Origin: an uncultured Clostridia bacterium | GTDB lineage: Bacteria; Bacillota; Clostridia; TANB77; CAG-508 | Length of the DNA stretch: 17,355 bases | Assembly (NCBI GenBank): GCA_934155265.1 | Contig: CAKPGU010000026.1 | Location: 1 to 17,355, forward strand | Direction: 5' to 3' | Part shown: one piece after another, positions 7,932-14,791 of the stretch | How the letters are laid out: each line of letters starts with the position of its first letter | Position numbering within the stretch: the stretch's first letter is position 1 | Program-made: the position numbers and the translations under genes | The notes under the pieces: generated by a model | What the model was told of the DNA's origin: nothing | Database searches by the model: none | The model's input: only the letters and a program-made list of their open reading frames with translations

Positions 7932-7968
7932 TTAAGAACGCTCCATGGTGGTTATGGAGCGTTCTTAA
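7932..7968. terminator. perfect 15-bp hairpin between convergent genes
   Basis: Bases 7932-7946 pair perfectly with 7954-7968, with a 7-base loop and a GC-rich middle. It lies 27 bases after the stop of the + strand gene and one base beyond the stop of the - strand gene. A shared terminator is the natural reading, but neither strand has a U-run after the stem (A-rich on both sides), so it is not a textbook intrinsic terminator. It may act as a 3'-end stabilising structure. Confidence 0.6.
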
Positions 7969-7969
7969 A

Positions 7970-8203
7970 CTATAATGACATATCATTGCATATAGTCATG
8001 CTGTCAAAAACATTATTTATTTCAGCAGTTATGTACAAAGATGCTCCATTTTCAAGAAAAACATACAGATAGACTTTTTCGCTTCCTATATGTTGAAACT
8101 TAAAGCTTTTGATATCTTCATTGTAGTTACTTTTGATTTTTTTTGTAATTTCTTCTATAATCCGTTTTTTCTCATTTGGAAATAAAATATTTACACTTAT
8201 CAT
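7970..8203 (-). CDS. hypothetical 77-aa protein
   Basis: A small soluble protein beginning MISVNILFPNEKKRIIEEIT. It shows an amphipathic helix (about 10-26) and then alternating strands (FKFQHIGSEKVYLYVFLENG, ASLYITAEIN), like a small alpha/beta fold. There is no signal peptide or known motif. A perfect TAGGAGG (in the complement of 8209-8215) precedes the ATG, and a good promoter lies at 8297-8324. That makes it a real gene despite its size. It stands alone, converging on the two-TM gene. I cannot name a function. Confidence 0.75.
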   Translation of the reverse strand: MISVNILFPNEKKRIIEEITKKIKSNYNEDIKSFKFQHIGSEKVYLYVFLENGASLYITAEINNVFDSMTICNDMSL

Positions 8204-8236
8204 ATAAATTCCTCCTAAATTATTATTTAAGAATTC

Positions 8237-8262
8237 GTTATTGTTACCACCGTTGCAATAAC
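8237..8262 (-). promoter_or_regulatory. stem-loop in the leader of the 77-aa gene
   Basis: Bases 8237-8243 and 8256-8262 form a perfect 7-bp stem with a 12-base loop inside the ~85-base leader between promoter (8297-8324) and ribosome site. It may be a regulatory leader or protein-binding site. No known riboswitch class is recognised. Confidence 0.35.
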
Positions 8263-8296
8263 TTATAGGATATAATGGAATACATTATTAATTTAT

Positions 8297-8324
8297 ATTA
8301 TAACACATTTTATGAAATTTTCAA
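8297..8324 (-). promoter_or_regulatory. promoter of the 77-aa gene
   Basis: On the - strand TTGAAA (8324-8319) and TATAAT (8302-8297) are 16 bases apart. It reads towards the gene at 8203. Confidence 0.6.
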
Positions 8325-8345
8325 TTATTCTTTAACAATAAAATC

Positions 8346-8375
8346 AAAAACACTCAGAATATTCTAAGCATTTTT
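8346..8375 (-). terminator. intrinsic terminator of the tRNA-Thr gene
   Basis: On the - strand the transcript of 8375-8361 pairs with 8360-8346 using A-U, G-C and three G-U pairs, and ends in a U-rich stretch (complement of 8341-8350). It lies about 70 bases beyond the tRNA 3' end. The G-U pairs work only on the - strand, which fixes the direction. Confidence 0.65.
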
Positions 8376-8445
8376 AATTTATATTTGCATAATTCGTTGC
8401 TCCTGTTTTAAATTTTTGAATATGTGACGGAAATATTTTATTTAA

Positions 8446-8521
8446 TGGAGCCACTAAGCAGAATCGAACTGCTGGCCTATGGGTTACGAATCCATCGCTC
8501 TACCAACTGAGCTATAGTGGC
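8446..8521 (-). tRNA. tRNA-Thr (anticodon CGU)
   Basis: A 76-base cloverleaf reads off the - strand. It has a 7-bp acceptor stem GCCACTA/TAGTGGC, D arm GCTC-AGTTGGTA-GAGC, anticodon loop TTCGTAA giving anticodon CGT (reads ACG), a 5-base variable loop, T arm AGCAG-TTCGATT-CTGCT, discriminator T and an encoded CCA. The anticodon stem ATGGA/CCCAT has an A-C mismatch at the pair next to the loop (31-39). ACG is a rare codon in this AT-rich genome, and a UGU isoacceptor elsewhere probably carries the main load. A TATAAT on the - strand at 8533-8528 puts the transcription start almost at the mature 5' end. Confidence 0.92.
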
Positions 8522-8590
8522 ATATAAATTATAATACAAGATTTAAGTAAAAAAAACAAGAGATTTTTGAAAAAATTTTGTTTTTAGAAA

Positions 8591-8632
8591 ATAAAAGAGA
8601 ATCACTTCAACAATTAAATGATTCTCTTTTAT
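8591..8632 (-). terminator. terminator of murC
   Basis: Bases 8591-8604 and 8619-8632 pair perfectly over 14 bp around a 14-base loop. The stem begins two bases after the murC stop, and the - strand transcript continues in U-rich sequence. The other strand is also U-rich, so it could work in both directions. Confidence 0.8.
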
Positions 8633-8634
8633 TA

Positions 8635-10014
8635 TTATTCAACAATCATTGGACCAATATTTGTAACAGTACCAGCGCCAAGAGTAAGAACAATATCATT
8701 TTCATTAACATTATCTTTTAGAAAAGATGCGCAATCTTCAAGAGATGGTATATATTTTGCATTTTTTCCTAATTTAATTATTGCATCAGCCAAATCTTTA
8801 GAAGAAATATTATATGTATTTGTTTCTCTTGCAGCATAAATATCAGTAATAATTATATTATCAAAAGAAAGTAGGGCATGTGCAAAATCATTTAAAAGAT
8901 TAAATGTTCTACTGTAAGTATGAGGTTGAAAAACAACCCAAGACTTATTAAATGTTTTATTAGTCAAAGCTTTAGCAGTAGCAGCAACCTCAGTAGGATG
9001 ATGACCATAATCATCATAAACTTTTGCACCATTAACAGTACCTTTAAATTCGAAACGTCTGTTAGCACCCGTGAATTTTTTAAATGCGGTTTTCATACAA
9101 GATTTGTCAATACCATAAGCATCACACAATGCAATACATCCAAGAGCATTTAAGACATTGTGCTTTCCTGGAATAGAAAGTTGGAAATGTTCATAAAATT
9201 CTCCAAATTTATAAACATCAAATTCAGGAAATCCATCTTCATTAAAAATTATATTTTTAGCATAAAAATCAACATCATCATTTTCTATACCATATTTAAT
9301 TGCTTGTGCTTTTGAATAAATAGGCAAATCCAAACAATTAGAATCATCTGCATTTATAATTAAATGACCGTTTTCAGGTAATAATTTAACATATTTGAAA
9401 AAAGCCTTTTTTACGTTTTCAATATTTTTGTAATAATCTAAGTGATCATTATCAATATTCAAAATTATTTCAGATTTAGGACTAAATTTTAAAAAGCTTT
9501 CGACATATTCACAAGCTTCTATAATAAAGTCTTCACTATTTCCAACTCTATAATTTCCATTAAGTTCTTTTATAATTGCTCCAACTTGAATACTTGGATC
9601 TCTTTGAGCCTCCATAAAACACAAAGAAACAAGAGATGTAGTAGTTGTTTTTCCATGAGTTCCGGAAATTGCAATTGTATTTTGATAGCATCTTGTTAAT
9701 TCTCCAAGAAAATCTGATCTTTCAATAACAGGAATTCCAAGTTCTTTTGCATGAATTAATTCAGGATTATCTTTATTAATAGCAGCTGTAAAAACAACAC
9801 AATCAGCACCTTCGATGTTTGAAGCTTTATGTCCTATATGAATTTGTACACCTGCTTTTTCTAATGTATGTAAAATATCAGAATCAGTACGATCACTACC
9901 TGAAACAGAAAATCCCCAGTTAACAAGTATTTCTGCAATTCCACTCATACTAATACCGCCGATTCCAATCATATGTATTCTTTTATATTTTTTTATATTA
10001 TCAATATTTGGCAT
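8635..10014 (-). CDS. murC: UDP-N-acetylmuramate--L-alanine ligase
   Basis: MurC adds L-alanine to UDP-MurNAc with ATP, the first peptide step of peptidoglycan synthesis in the cytoplasm. With the chosen start it is 459 aa, a normal length. Visible motifs are the UDP-binding GIGGISMSG (17-25), the ATP P-loop GTHGKTTT (118-125), DNDHLD (188-193), GKHNVLNA (283-290), DDYGHHPTE (334-342), QPHTYSR (363-369) and TLGAG (444-448). All catalytic blocks are intact. An in-frame GTG at 10023 would add three residues, but it overlaps the AAGGGAG ribosome site; the ATG at 10014 lies eight bases after that site and is preferred. The gene is monocistronic here, outside any dcw cluster, with its own promoter and terminator. 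Confidence 0.96.
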   Translation of the reverse strand: MPNIDNIKKYKRIHMIGIGGISMSGIAEILVNWGFSVSGSDRTDSDILHTLEKAGVQIHIGHKASNIEGADCVVFTAAINKDNPELIHAKELGIPVIERSDFLGELTRCYQNTIAISGTHGKTTTTSLVSLCFMEAQRDPSIQVGAIIKELNGNYRVGNSEDFIIEACEYVESFLKFSPKSEIILNIDNDHLDYYKNIENVKKAFFKYVKLLPENGHLIINADDSNCLDLPIYSKAQAIKYGIENDDVDFYAKNIIFNEDGFPEFDVYKFGEFYEHFQLSIPGKHNVLNALGCIALCDAYGIDKSCMKTAFKKFTGANRRFEFKGTVNGAKVYDDYGHHPTEVAATAKALTNKTFNKSWVVFQPHTYSRTFNLLNDFAHALLSFDNIIITDIYAARETNTYNISSKDLADAIIKLGKNAKYIPSLEDCASFLKDNVNENDIVLTLGAGTVTNIGPMIVE

Positions 10015-10062
10015 TATAAACACTCCCTTAATACTTATTGTAAATTTTAATATTGTTTTTTT

Positions 10063-10091
10063 ATTATATACTTATATAATGTAAAATTCAA
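10063..10091 (-). promoter_or_regulatory. murC: promoter of murC
   Basis: On the - strand TTGAAT (10091-10086) and TATAAT (10068-10063) are 17 bases apart. It is divergent from, and 41 bases away from, the glgP promoter. Confidence 0.7.
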
Positions 10092-10131
10092 GTTTTTTGT
10101 TACAAAATATTAAAAATATAAAACCTATGTA

Positions 10132-10160
10132 TTGACAAAAATTCGAAATTAGTAGATAAT
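10132..10160 (+). promoter_or_regulatory. glgP: promoter of glgP
   Basis: TTGACA (10132-10137) and GATAAT (10155-10160) are 17 bases apart. The predicted leader is about 65 bases, purine-rich, with only a weak CTGC/GCAG hairpin before AGGAGG (10219-10224). Confidence 0.75.
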
Positions 10161-10231
10161 AAATGTGATTAACGAAAAAGAAAAAAGATGTCCTGCAAAG
10201 GGCAGAAGAAAGAAACATAGGAGGAAAAAAA

Positions 10232-12799
10232 ATGTACGTATTCAATAGAATAACAGTAAATCCACAATTACCAAAGAGAATTGGAAGAATAACAGAAATA
10301 GCAAATAATTTATGGTGGTCTTGGAATACAGATTTTCTAGGACTATTTAAAATGATAGATATAGATTTATGGGAAAGATGCAACAAAAATCCTGTGAAAT
10401 TTTTAAAATCAGTAGATCAACAAAGATTAGAAAATGCATCAAAAGATGTTGCATTTGTAAAAGAATATGACAAAATAGTAAATGATTTTGATGGATATAT
10501 GAACAGTAAAAATACATGGTTCAACCAAAAATATCCAGACAATAGAAATGACTTGATAGCATATTTTTCTGCTGAATATGGATTAGATCAAACATTAGGA
10601 ATATATTCAGGAGGACTAGGAATATTATCAGGAGACCATTTGAAATCAGCAAGTGATCTTGGTATTCCACTAGTAGCTGTGGGCTTGTTATATAAAAATG
10701 GATATTTTAATCAAGTAATAGATAGATTTGGTATGCAACATCCTGAATACAGAAATTTAGATTTATATGATTTACCAGTAAATCCTGTAAAAGATTTAGA
10801 TGGAAATGACCTAATGTTATACATCAAATTTCCAAAGAGAAGAATATATTTAAAAGTATGGGAAATAAATGTTGGAAGAGTAAAATTATATTTAATGGAT
10901 TCAGATATAGATGTAAATAATCCAGAAGATAGAGATACAACAGCATGTTTATATGGTGGAGACCAAGAAACAAGAATAAGACAAGAAATTATACTTGGAA
11001 TGGGAGGAGTAAGTCTATCAAGAAGATTAGGACTAAATCCAACTGTATATCATATGAATGAAGGACATTCAGCATTTTTGAATTTAGAACTTATAAAAAA
11101 TACAATAAAAGAAAAACAAGTATCTTTTGAGGTTGCAAGAGATATAGCATCATCAAAAACAGTATTTACAACACATACACCAGTACCTGCAGGAAATGAT
11201 ATATTCCCAATAGGATTAGTTGAAAAATACTTTAAAGATTTCTGGCCACGTTTAGGATTAACAAGAGAAGAATTTTTAAAATTAGGAATGAAACCATGTG
11301 AAGGATTAGAACAAGGATTTAACATGGGAATATTTGCATTAAAAATAGCTGGCAAGAAAAATGGTGTAAGTAAATTACACGGAGAAGTATCAAGAGAGTT
11401 ATTTGCAGAAGTATGGCCACATATAGCACCAAGTGAATCACCAATAACATATGTAACAAATGGAGTTCATACATGTACATGGTTAGCACCAAAATTAAAA
11501 AAATTATATAATAAATATTTAATACCATATTGGCAAGACAATATACATGAAGATAGTGTATGGGAAAAAATAAAAACTATTCCAGATGATAAACTATGGA
11601 AAGTGCATATTGAAAGAAAAATAAAATTATTAGCATTAGTTAAAGAAAATGTAACAAAGAGATTAAGACGTGAAGGTGTAAGTTATGAAGAAATAATGGA
11701 GATTACTTCAAAACTAAATCCAGAAGCATTAACAATAGGATTTGCAAGAAGATTTGCAACATATAAAAGAGCCACACTAATATTCAAAGACTTAGAAAGA
11801 ATAACTCAAATATTAAATGATGAAAATAGACCTGTTCAATTAATATTTGCAGGAAAGGCACATCCAGCAGATAGAGAAGGAGCAGAACTAATAAAATATA
11901 TACATGAAATATCATTAAAACCACAATTCAAAGGAAAGATATTTATACTAGAAAATTATAATATGGAAATATCAAGATATATGGTAAGTGGTGTAGATGT
12001 ATGGTTAAATAACCCAAGAAGACCAATGGAAGCATCAGGAACAAGTGGACAAAAAGCATCTGTAAATGGAGTTGTAAACTTTAGTGTTCTAGATGGATGG
12101 TGGGCAGAAGGATATAATCAAAAAAATGGATGGTCAATTGGAACAAACAAAGAATATTCATCATATGAAGAACAAGATAGAGCAGACAGTGATAGCATAT
12201 ATTATACATTAGAAAATAAAATAATCCCTATTTATTATGATAAAGATTCAAATGGAATTTCAAAATCATGGATGGAATTAATGAAAAATTCAATAATGTC
12301 AACAGGAGGAAAATATAGTACAGCAAGAATGTTAGTTGATTATACAAGACAATTATATATACCATTGTGTAATTTAACTAAAAAATATTACAGTGACTTA
12401 AATAAAGTTGCAGAATATAATTCATGGAAACAAAATTTATATACAAATTGGAAAGATATACAAATTGAACAAGTTGAAGATAATGCAGACAATATAACAG
12501 TTGATGCAGGTGCACAGATAGAAGTAAGATGTGCAGTTACACTTCCTAATATTGATTCTAGTCATATTAGAGCAGAAGTATATTATGGAAAATTCTTAGA
12601 AAATGGAACTGTTCAAGATGTAAAAATAATTCCTATGAAAATTGAAAGAGTAGAAGAAGAAAATAAAAAATATTATTATGTGGCAAAAATAGATTTAACA
12701 ACAGGTGGAAACTATGGATATTCATTTAGAGTTATGCCTCAAAATGAAATGCTTTTAGATAGTGAAAATCTTGATTTAGTTAAATGGATAGAAAAATAA
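10232..12799 (+). CDS. glgP: alpha-glucan (glycogen) phosphorylase
   Basis: Splits alpha-1,4-glucan with phosphate to release glucose-1-phosphate, using pyridoxal phosphate. The 855-aa protein belongs to the bacterial subfamily with an N-terminal DUF3417 domain (about 1-115, starting NPQLPKRIGRITEIANNLWW), not to the muscle-type enzymes. Key blocks are HMNEGHSAF (274-282), THTPVPAGND (314-323), ARRFATYKRA (505-514) and EASGTSGQKASVNG with the expected PLP lysine K608. Residues about 750-855 form a C-terminal beta-rich domain common in this subfamily. AGGAGG at 10219-10224 fits the ATG. It stands alone, with no other glycogen genes in view, and its stop is two bases from the first repeat unit at 12801. 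Confidence 0.94.
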   Translation: MYVFNRITVNPQLPKRIGRITEIANNLWWSWNTDFLGLFKMIDIDLWERCNKNPVKFLKSVDQQRLENASKDVAFVKEYDKIVNDFDGYMNSKNTWFNQKYPDNRNDLIAYFSAEYGLDQTLGIYSGGLGILSGDHLKSASDLGIPLVAVGLLYKNGYFNQVIDRFGMQHPEYRNLDLYDLPVNPVKDLDGNDLMLYIKFPKRRIYLKVWEINVGRVKLYLMDSDIDVNNPEDRDTTACLYGGDQETRIRQEIILGMGGVSLSRRLGLNPTVYHMNEGHSAFLNLELIKNTIKEKQVSFEVARDIASSKTVFTTHTPVPAGNDIFPIGLVEKYFKDFWPRLGLTREEFLKLGMKPCEGLEQGFNMGIFALKIAGKKNGVSKLHGEVSRELFAEVWPHIAPSESPITYVTNGVHTCTWLAPKLKKLYNKYLIPYWQDNIHEDSVWEKIKTIPDDKLWKVHIERKIKLLALVKENVTKRLRREGVSYEEIMEITSKLNPEALTIGFARRFATYKRATLIFKDLERITQILNDENRPVQLIFAGKAHPADREGAELIKYIHEISLKPQFKGKIFILENYNMEISRYMVSGVDVWLNNPRRPMEASGTSGQKASVNGVVNFSVLDGWWAEGYNQKNGWSIGTNKEYSSYEEQDRADSDSIYYTLENKIIPIYYDKDSNGISKSWMELMKNSIMSTGGKYSTARMLVDYTRQLYIPLCNLTKKYYSDLNKVAEYNSWKQNLYTNWKDIQIEQVEDNADNITVDAGAQIEVRCAVTLPNIDSSHIRAEVYYGKFLENGTVQDVKIIPMKIERVEEENKKYYYVAKIDLTTGGNYGYSFRVMPQNEMLLDSENLDLVKWIEK

Positions 12800-12800
12800 T

Positions 12801-12890
12801 TTACCAGCGGGGACACCCATAAGTGGTTAAAATCGTTACCAGTGGGGACACCCATGTTTGGTCAAAATCGTTACCAGCGGGGACACCTAT
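12801..12890 (+). repeat. three direct 20-bp units at 35-bp spacing
   Basis: Copies of a 20-base unit ttaccagcggggacacccat (one or two base changes) start at 12801, 12836 and 12871. The 15 bases between them are also related, sharing tggt-n-aaaatcg, so the true unit is about 35 bp. The first copy starts two bases after the glgP stop. The GC-rich GGGGACAC core stands out strongly from the host base composition. Two further copies lie inverted at 12985-13004 and 13020-13039, again 35 bp apart. Confidence 0.92.
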
Positions 12891-13039
12891 TAATGGTAAA
12901 ACGTATATTAAAATATTAATTTAATTAATATATATTCAACTATATTTATTAATTTACTATTTTAAATATTAAGTTTTACCATTAATAGGTGTCCCCGCTG
13001 GTAACGATTTTGACCAAACATGGGTGTCCCCACTGGTAA
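12836..13039. repeat. 204-bp palindromic element with perfect 67-bp inverted arms
   Basis: Bases 12836-12902 are the exact reverse complement of 12973-13039. The 70-base centre (12903-12972) is nearly all A/T and itself roughly symmetric. Each arm carries two GGGGACAC units. As RNA it would make a very long hairpin after glgP; as DNA it could extrude a cruciform. It has no coding capacity. The form suggests a MITE or REP/REPIN-type element moved by a transposase encoded elsewhere; no flanking target duplication is evident. It fills the 341-base gap between glgP and the next gene, apart from the promoter at 13072-13100. Confidence 0.88.
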
Positions 13040-13071
13040 AGAATTTGATTTAACAAATTATGGAAAAAGTA

Positions 13072-13100
13072 TTTACAAAACGGAAAAAATATAATATAAT
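13072..13100 (+). promoter_or_regulatory. promoter of the surface-protein/sortase operon
   Basis: TTTACA (13072-13077) and TATAAT (13095-13100) are 17 bases apart, starting 32 bases after the palindrome. A second overlapping TATAAT at 13090 is too close to the -35. Confidence 0.7.
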
Positions 13101-13140
13101 CATAGCGTAATTAAACATATATATTAAAGGGGAGGATTGT

Positions 13141-14166
13141 ATGATGAACCGAATTAGCTTTAAACTATTAGGTATTCTAGCTATATTCCTTTTTGTAGCT
13201 GTTATACCAATAGTAGTTTTAGCGACTAATGAAAATATCTCTGTAGTAAATAGTTCTGAAAATGAATACATAATCTATATAAAAGACTACACAGATAAAA
13301 GTTTCAAATATGCATTTTCAAATAATGCAGATGTAAATCCAAAAGGAATGGATTTAACTTACATTAATTCAATCTCAGATTTGAGAGGAAATCAAGCAGC
13401 ATTTATAGATGCAAAAACATACGAAAAATTATTAAAAGAAAATCAGCCAATTTTTATGTGGGCAAAAGATGAAGAAGAAAATTTAATTCTAGAAAGAGTT
13501 CAATTAGATTTCGCGAACTCATTAACCAAGGAAAATATAGATACTGTAGAAAAAACAACAAAAAGAATAGCAGTAGAAATTGCAGAAACTAAGAATGCAA
13601 CAGATTCAACTGACCCAATTAGGGAAGAAAATGTTGAAGGAGTAACAGAAACAGTAAAAGTAGGATATGTAAAAATCACAGATAATAAGGATGCTACATA
13701 TTATTATCAAAGAGTAAAAACAACAGATTCAGCAGAAATTTCTAAATTAATGGAATTATCAGAAAAAATAAATAAAGAATATGATGGAATGGACATGTAC
13801 GAAAAAGTACAAATAAATGAAGAGTTCTATAATTTATATTCAAAATTAGTAAATGAAGCTGAATGGCAAGAAGTAACAAATATGGAAGTGAAACAACCAG
13901 AAGAATCAACTGCAGGAGATAAATATATAGTATTTTTGAAAAAAGTTGACAGTAATCAAGAAACAACAGTAGATGCACAATTTTTAACAGCATATGATGA
14001 TTATCAACCAAATGTAGTTAAAGAACAAAAAATAACACAAGAAACCACAAAATTGCCAATAACATATGATAGTATTGTATTATTCGTAATATTAGCAGCT
14101 GTAGTAGTAGCATTAGTAGTAGTATTTATTAGAATGAAAAAATTAAACAAAAATGAAGAAAAATAG
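13141..14166 (+). CDS. secreted surface protein with LPIT sorting signal
   Basis: A 341-aa protein with a signal peptide (MMNRISFK, then a hydrophobic run to about 28, ending VVLAT) and a C-terminal cell-wall sorting signal. The sorting signal is LPIT at 305-308 followed by Tyr instead of Gly, then a hydrophobic segment (about 312-332) and a basic tail RMKKLNKNEEK. The body is rich in charged residues and strands, with no recognised domain; residues 140-200 are Thr/Glu/Val-rich. AAAGGGGAGG before the ATG is strong; a second ATG follows at 13144. The next gene is a sortase overlapping its end, so this is very likely that sortase's substrate. It may be an anchor, adaptor or minor subunit for the large protein at 14792. 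No catalytic motif is seen. Confidence 0.82.
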   Translation: MMNRISFKLLGILAIFLFVAVIPIVVLATNENISVVNSSENEYIIYIKDYTDKSFKYAFSNNADVNPKGMDLTYINSISDLRGNQAAFIDAKTYEKLLKENQPIFMWAKDEEENLILERVQLDFANSLTKENIDTVEKTTKRIAVEIAETKNATDSTDPIREENVEGVTETVKVGYVKITDNKDATYYYQRVKTTDSAEISKLMELSEKINKEYDGMDMYEKVQINEEFYNLYSKLVNEAEWQEVTNMEVKQPEESTAGDKYIVFLKKVDSNQETTVDAQFLTAYDDYQPNVVKEQKITQETTKLPITYDSIVLFVILAAVVVALVVVFIRMKKLNKNEEK

Positions 14167-14767
14167 TCTAAAAATAAAAATTTATAAAGCAATCTTTTAT
14201 ATGTTATTAATGGTTGCAATTGTGGTAATTGGCATGATAATTTATAAATATATTTGTGAAAGTGTGAATGAAAAAGAAAGCCAAGATGCAATAACAGCTT
14301 TTAGTAACATAGATTTTTCAGAAAATGTAGAAGAATCGAAAGAACAGTTAGAGTATAAAGGATATAAAATAATTGGAATAGTAAAAATTCCCAAAATAAA
14401 TATTGAGTATCCTATATTAGACATTGGAGATATTGACCCTGAAAGTGCAAAAGCACCAATGAAAATATCTATAATAAAGTATTGGGGAGAAAATGTAAAC
14501 GACTATGGAAATTTATCAATAGCGGGTCATAACAACAAAAGTGGTACAATGTTTGGAAAAACAAAAAATTTAAAAAATGGAGATATTGTTGAATTAACTG
14601 ATTTAACAGGTCAAACAATTCAATATTCTATTTATAGCATTTTTGTTACTGATCCAAATGATGTAAGCATTTTGTTACCTAAAGAAGAAAAAATAAGAGA
14701 AGTAACATTAATCACATGTACAAATGGAAATAAACAAAGACTAATACTAAAAGCAAGAGAAATATAG
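14153..14767 (+). CDS. sortase (transpeptidase), class D-like
   Basis: A 204-aa membrane-anchored cysteine transpeptidase: basic head, membrane segment about 13-34, then a linker and catalytic domain (about 70-204). The catalytic triad is visible: H126 in SIAGHNN, C189 in TLITCTNGNKQR, and R196 (R202 is the alternative). The layout with IPKINIEYPILD (79-90) is typical of sortases. Short size and lack of long insertions suggest class D or E rather than A; class is an inference. Sortases cut LPxT-type signals and join the Thr to cell wall or pilin lysines. The start lies inside the previous gene (14-base overlap) and lacks a clear ribosome site, which points to translational coupling. Confidence 0.93.
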   Translation: MKKNSLKIKIYKAIFYMLLMVAIVVIGMIIYKYICESVNEKESQDAITAFSNIDFSENVEESKEQLEYKGYKIIGIVKIPKINIEYPILDIGDIDPESAKAPMKISIIKYWGENVNDYGNLSIAGHNNKSGTMFGKTKNLKNGDIVELTDLTGQTIQYSIYSIFVTDPNDVSILLPKEEKIREVTLITCTNGNKQRLILKAREI

Positions 14768-14791
14768 TAATAATTTATAGGGGGAGTAAAA

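Noticed and set aside
8635..10023. GTG at 10023 as the murC start
   Set aside because: The GTG overlaps the AAGGGAG ribosome site itself; the ATG at 10014 has proper 8-base spacing.
11050..11355. 101-codon - strand frame within glgP
   Set aside because: Antisense shadow of conserved phosphorylase coding sequence, without start signals.
12801..13039. CRISPR array
   Set aside because: The 20-bp units are spaced regularly, but the 15-base gaps are similar to each other rather than unique, only three units are direct, and two are inverted to make a palindrome.
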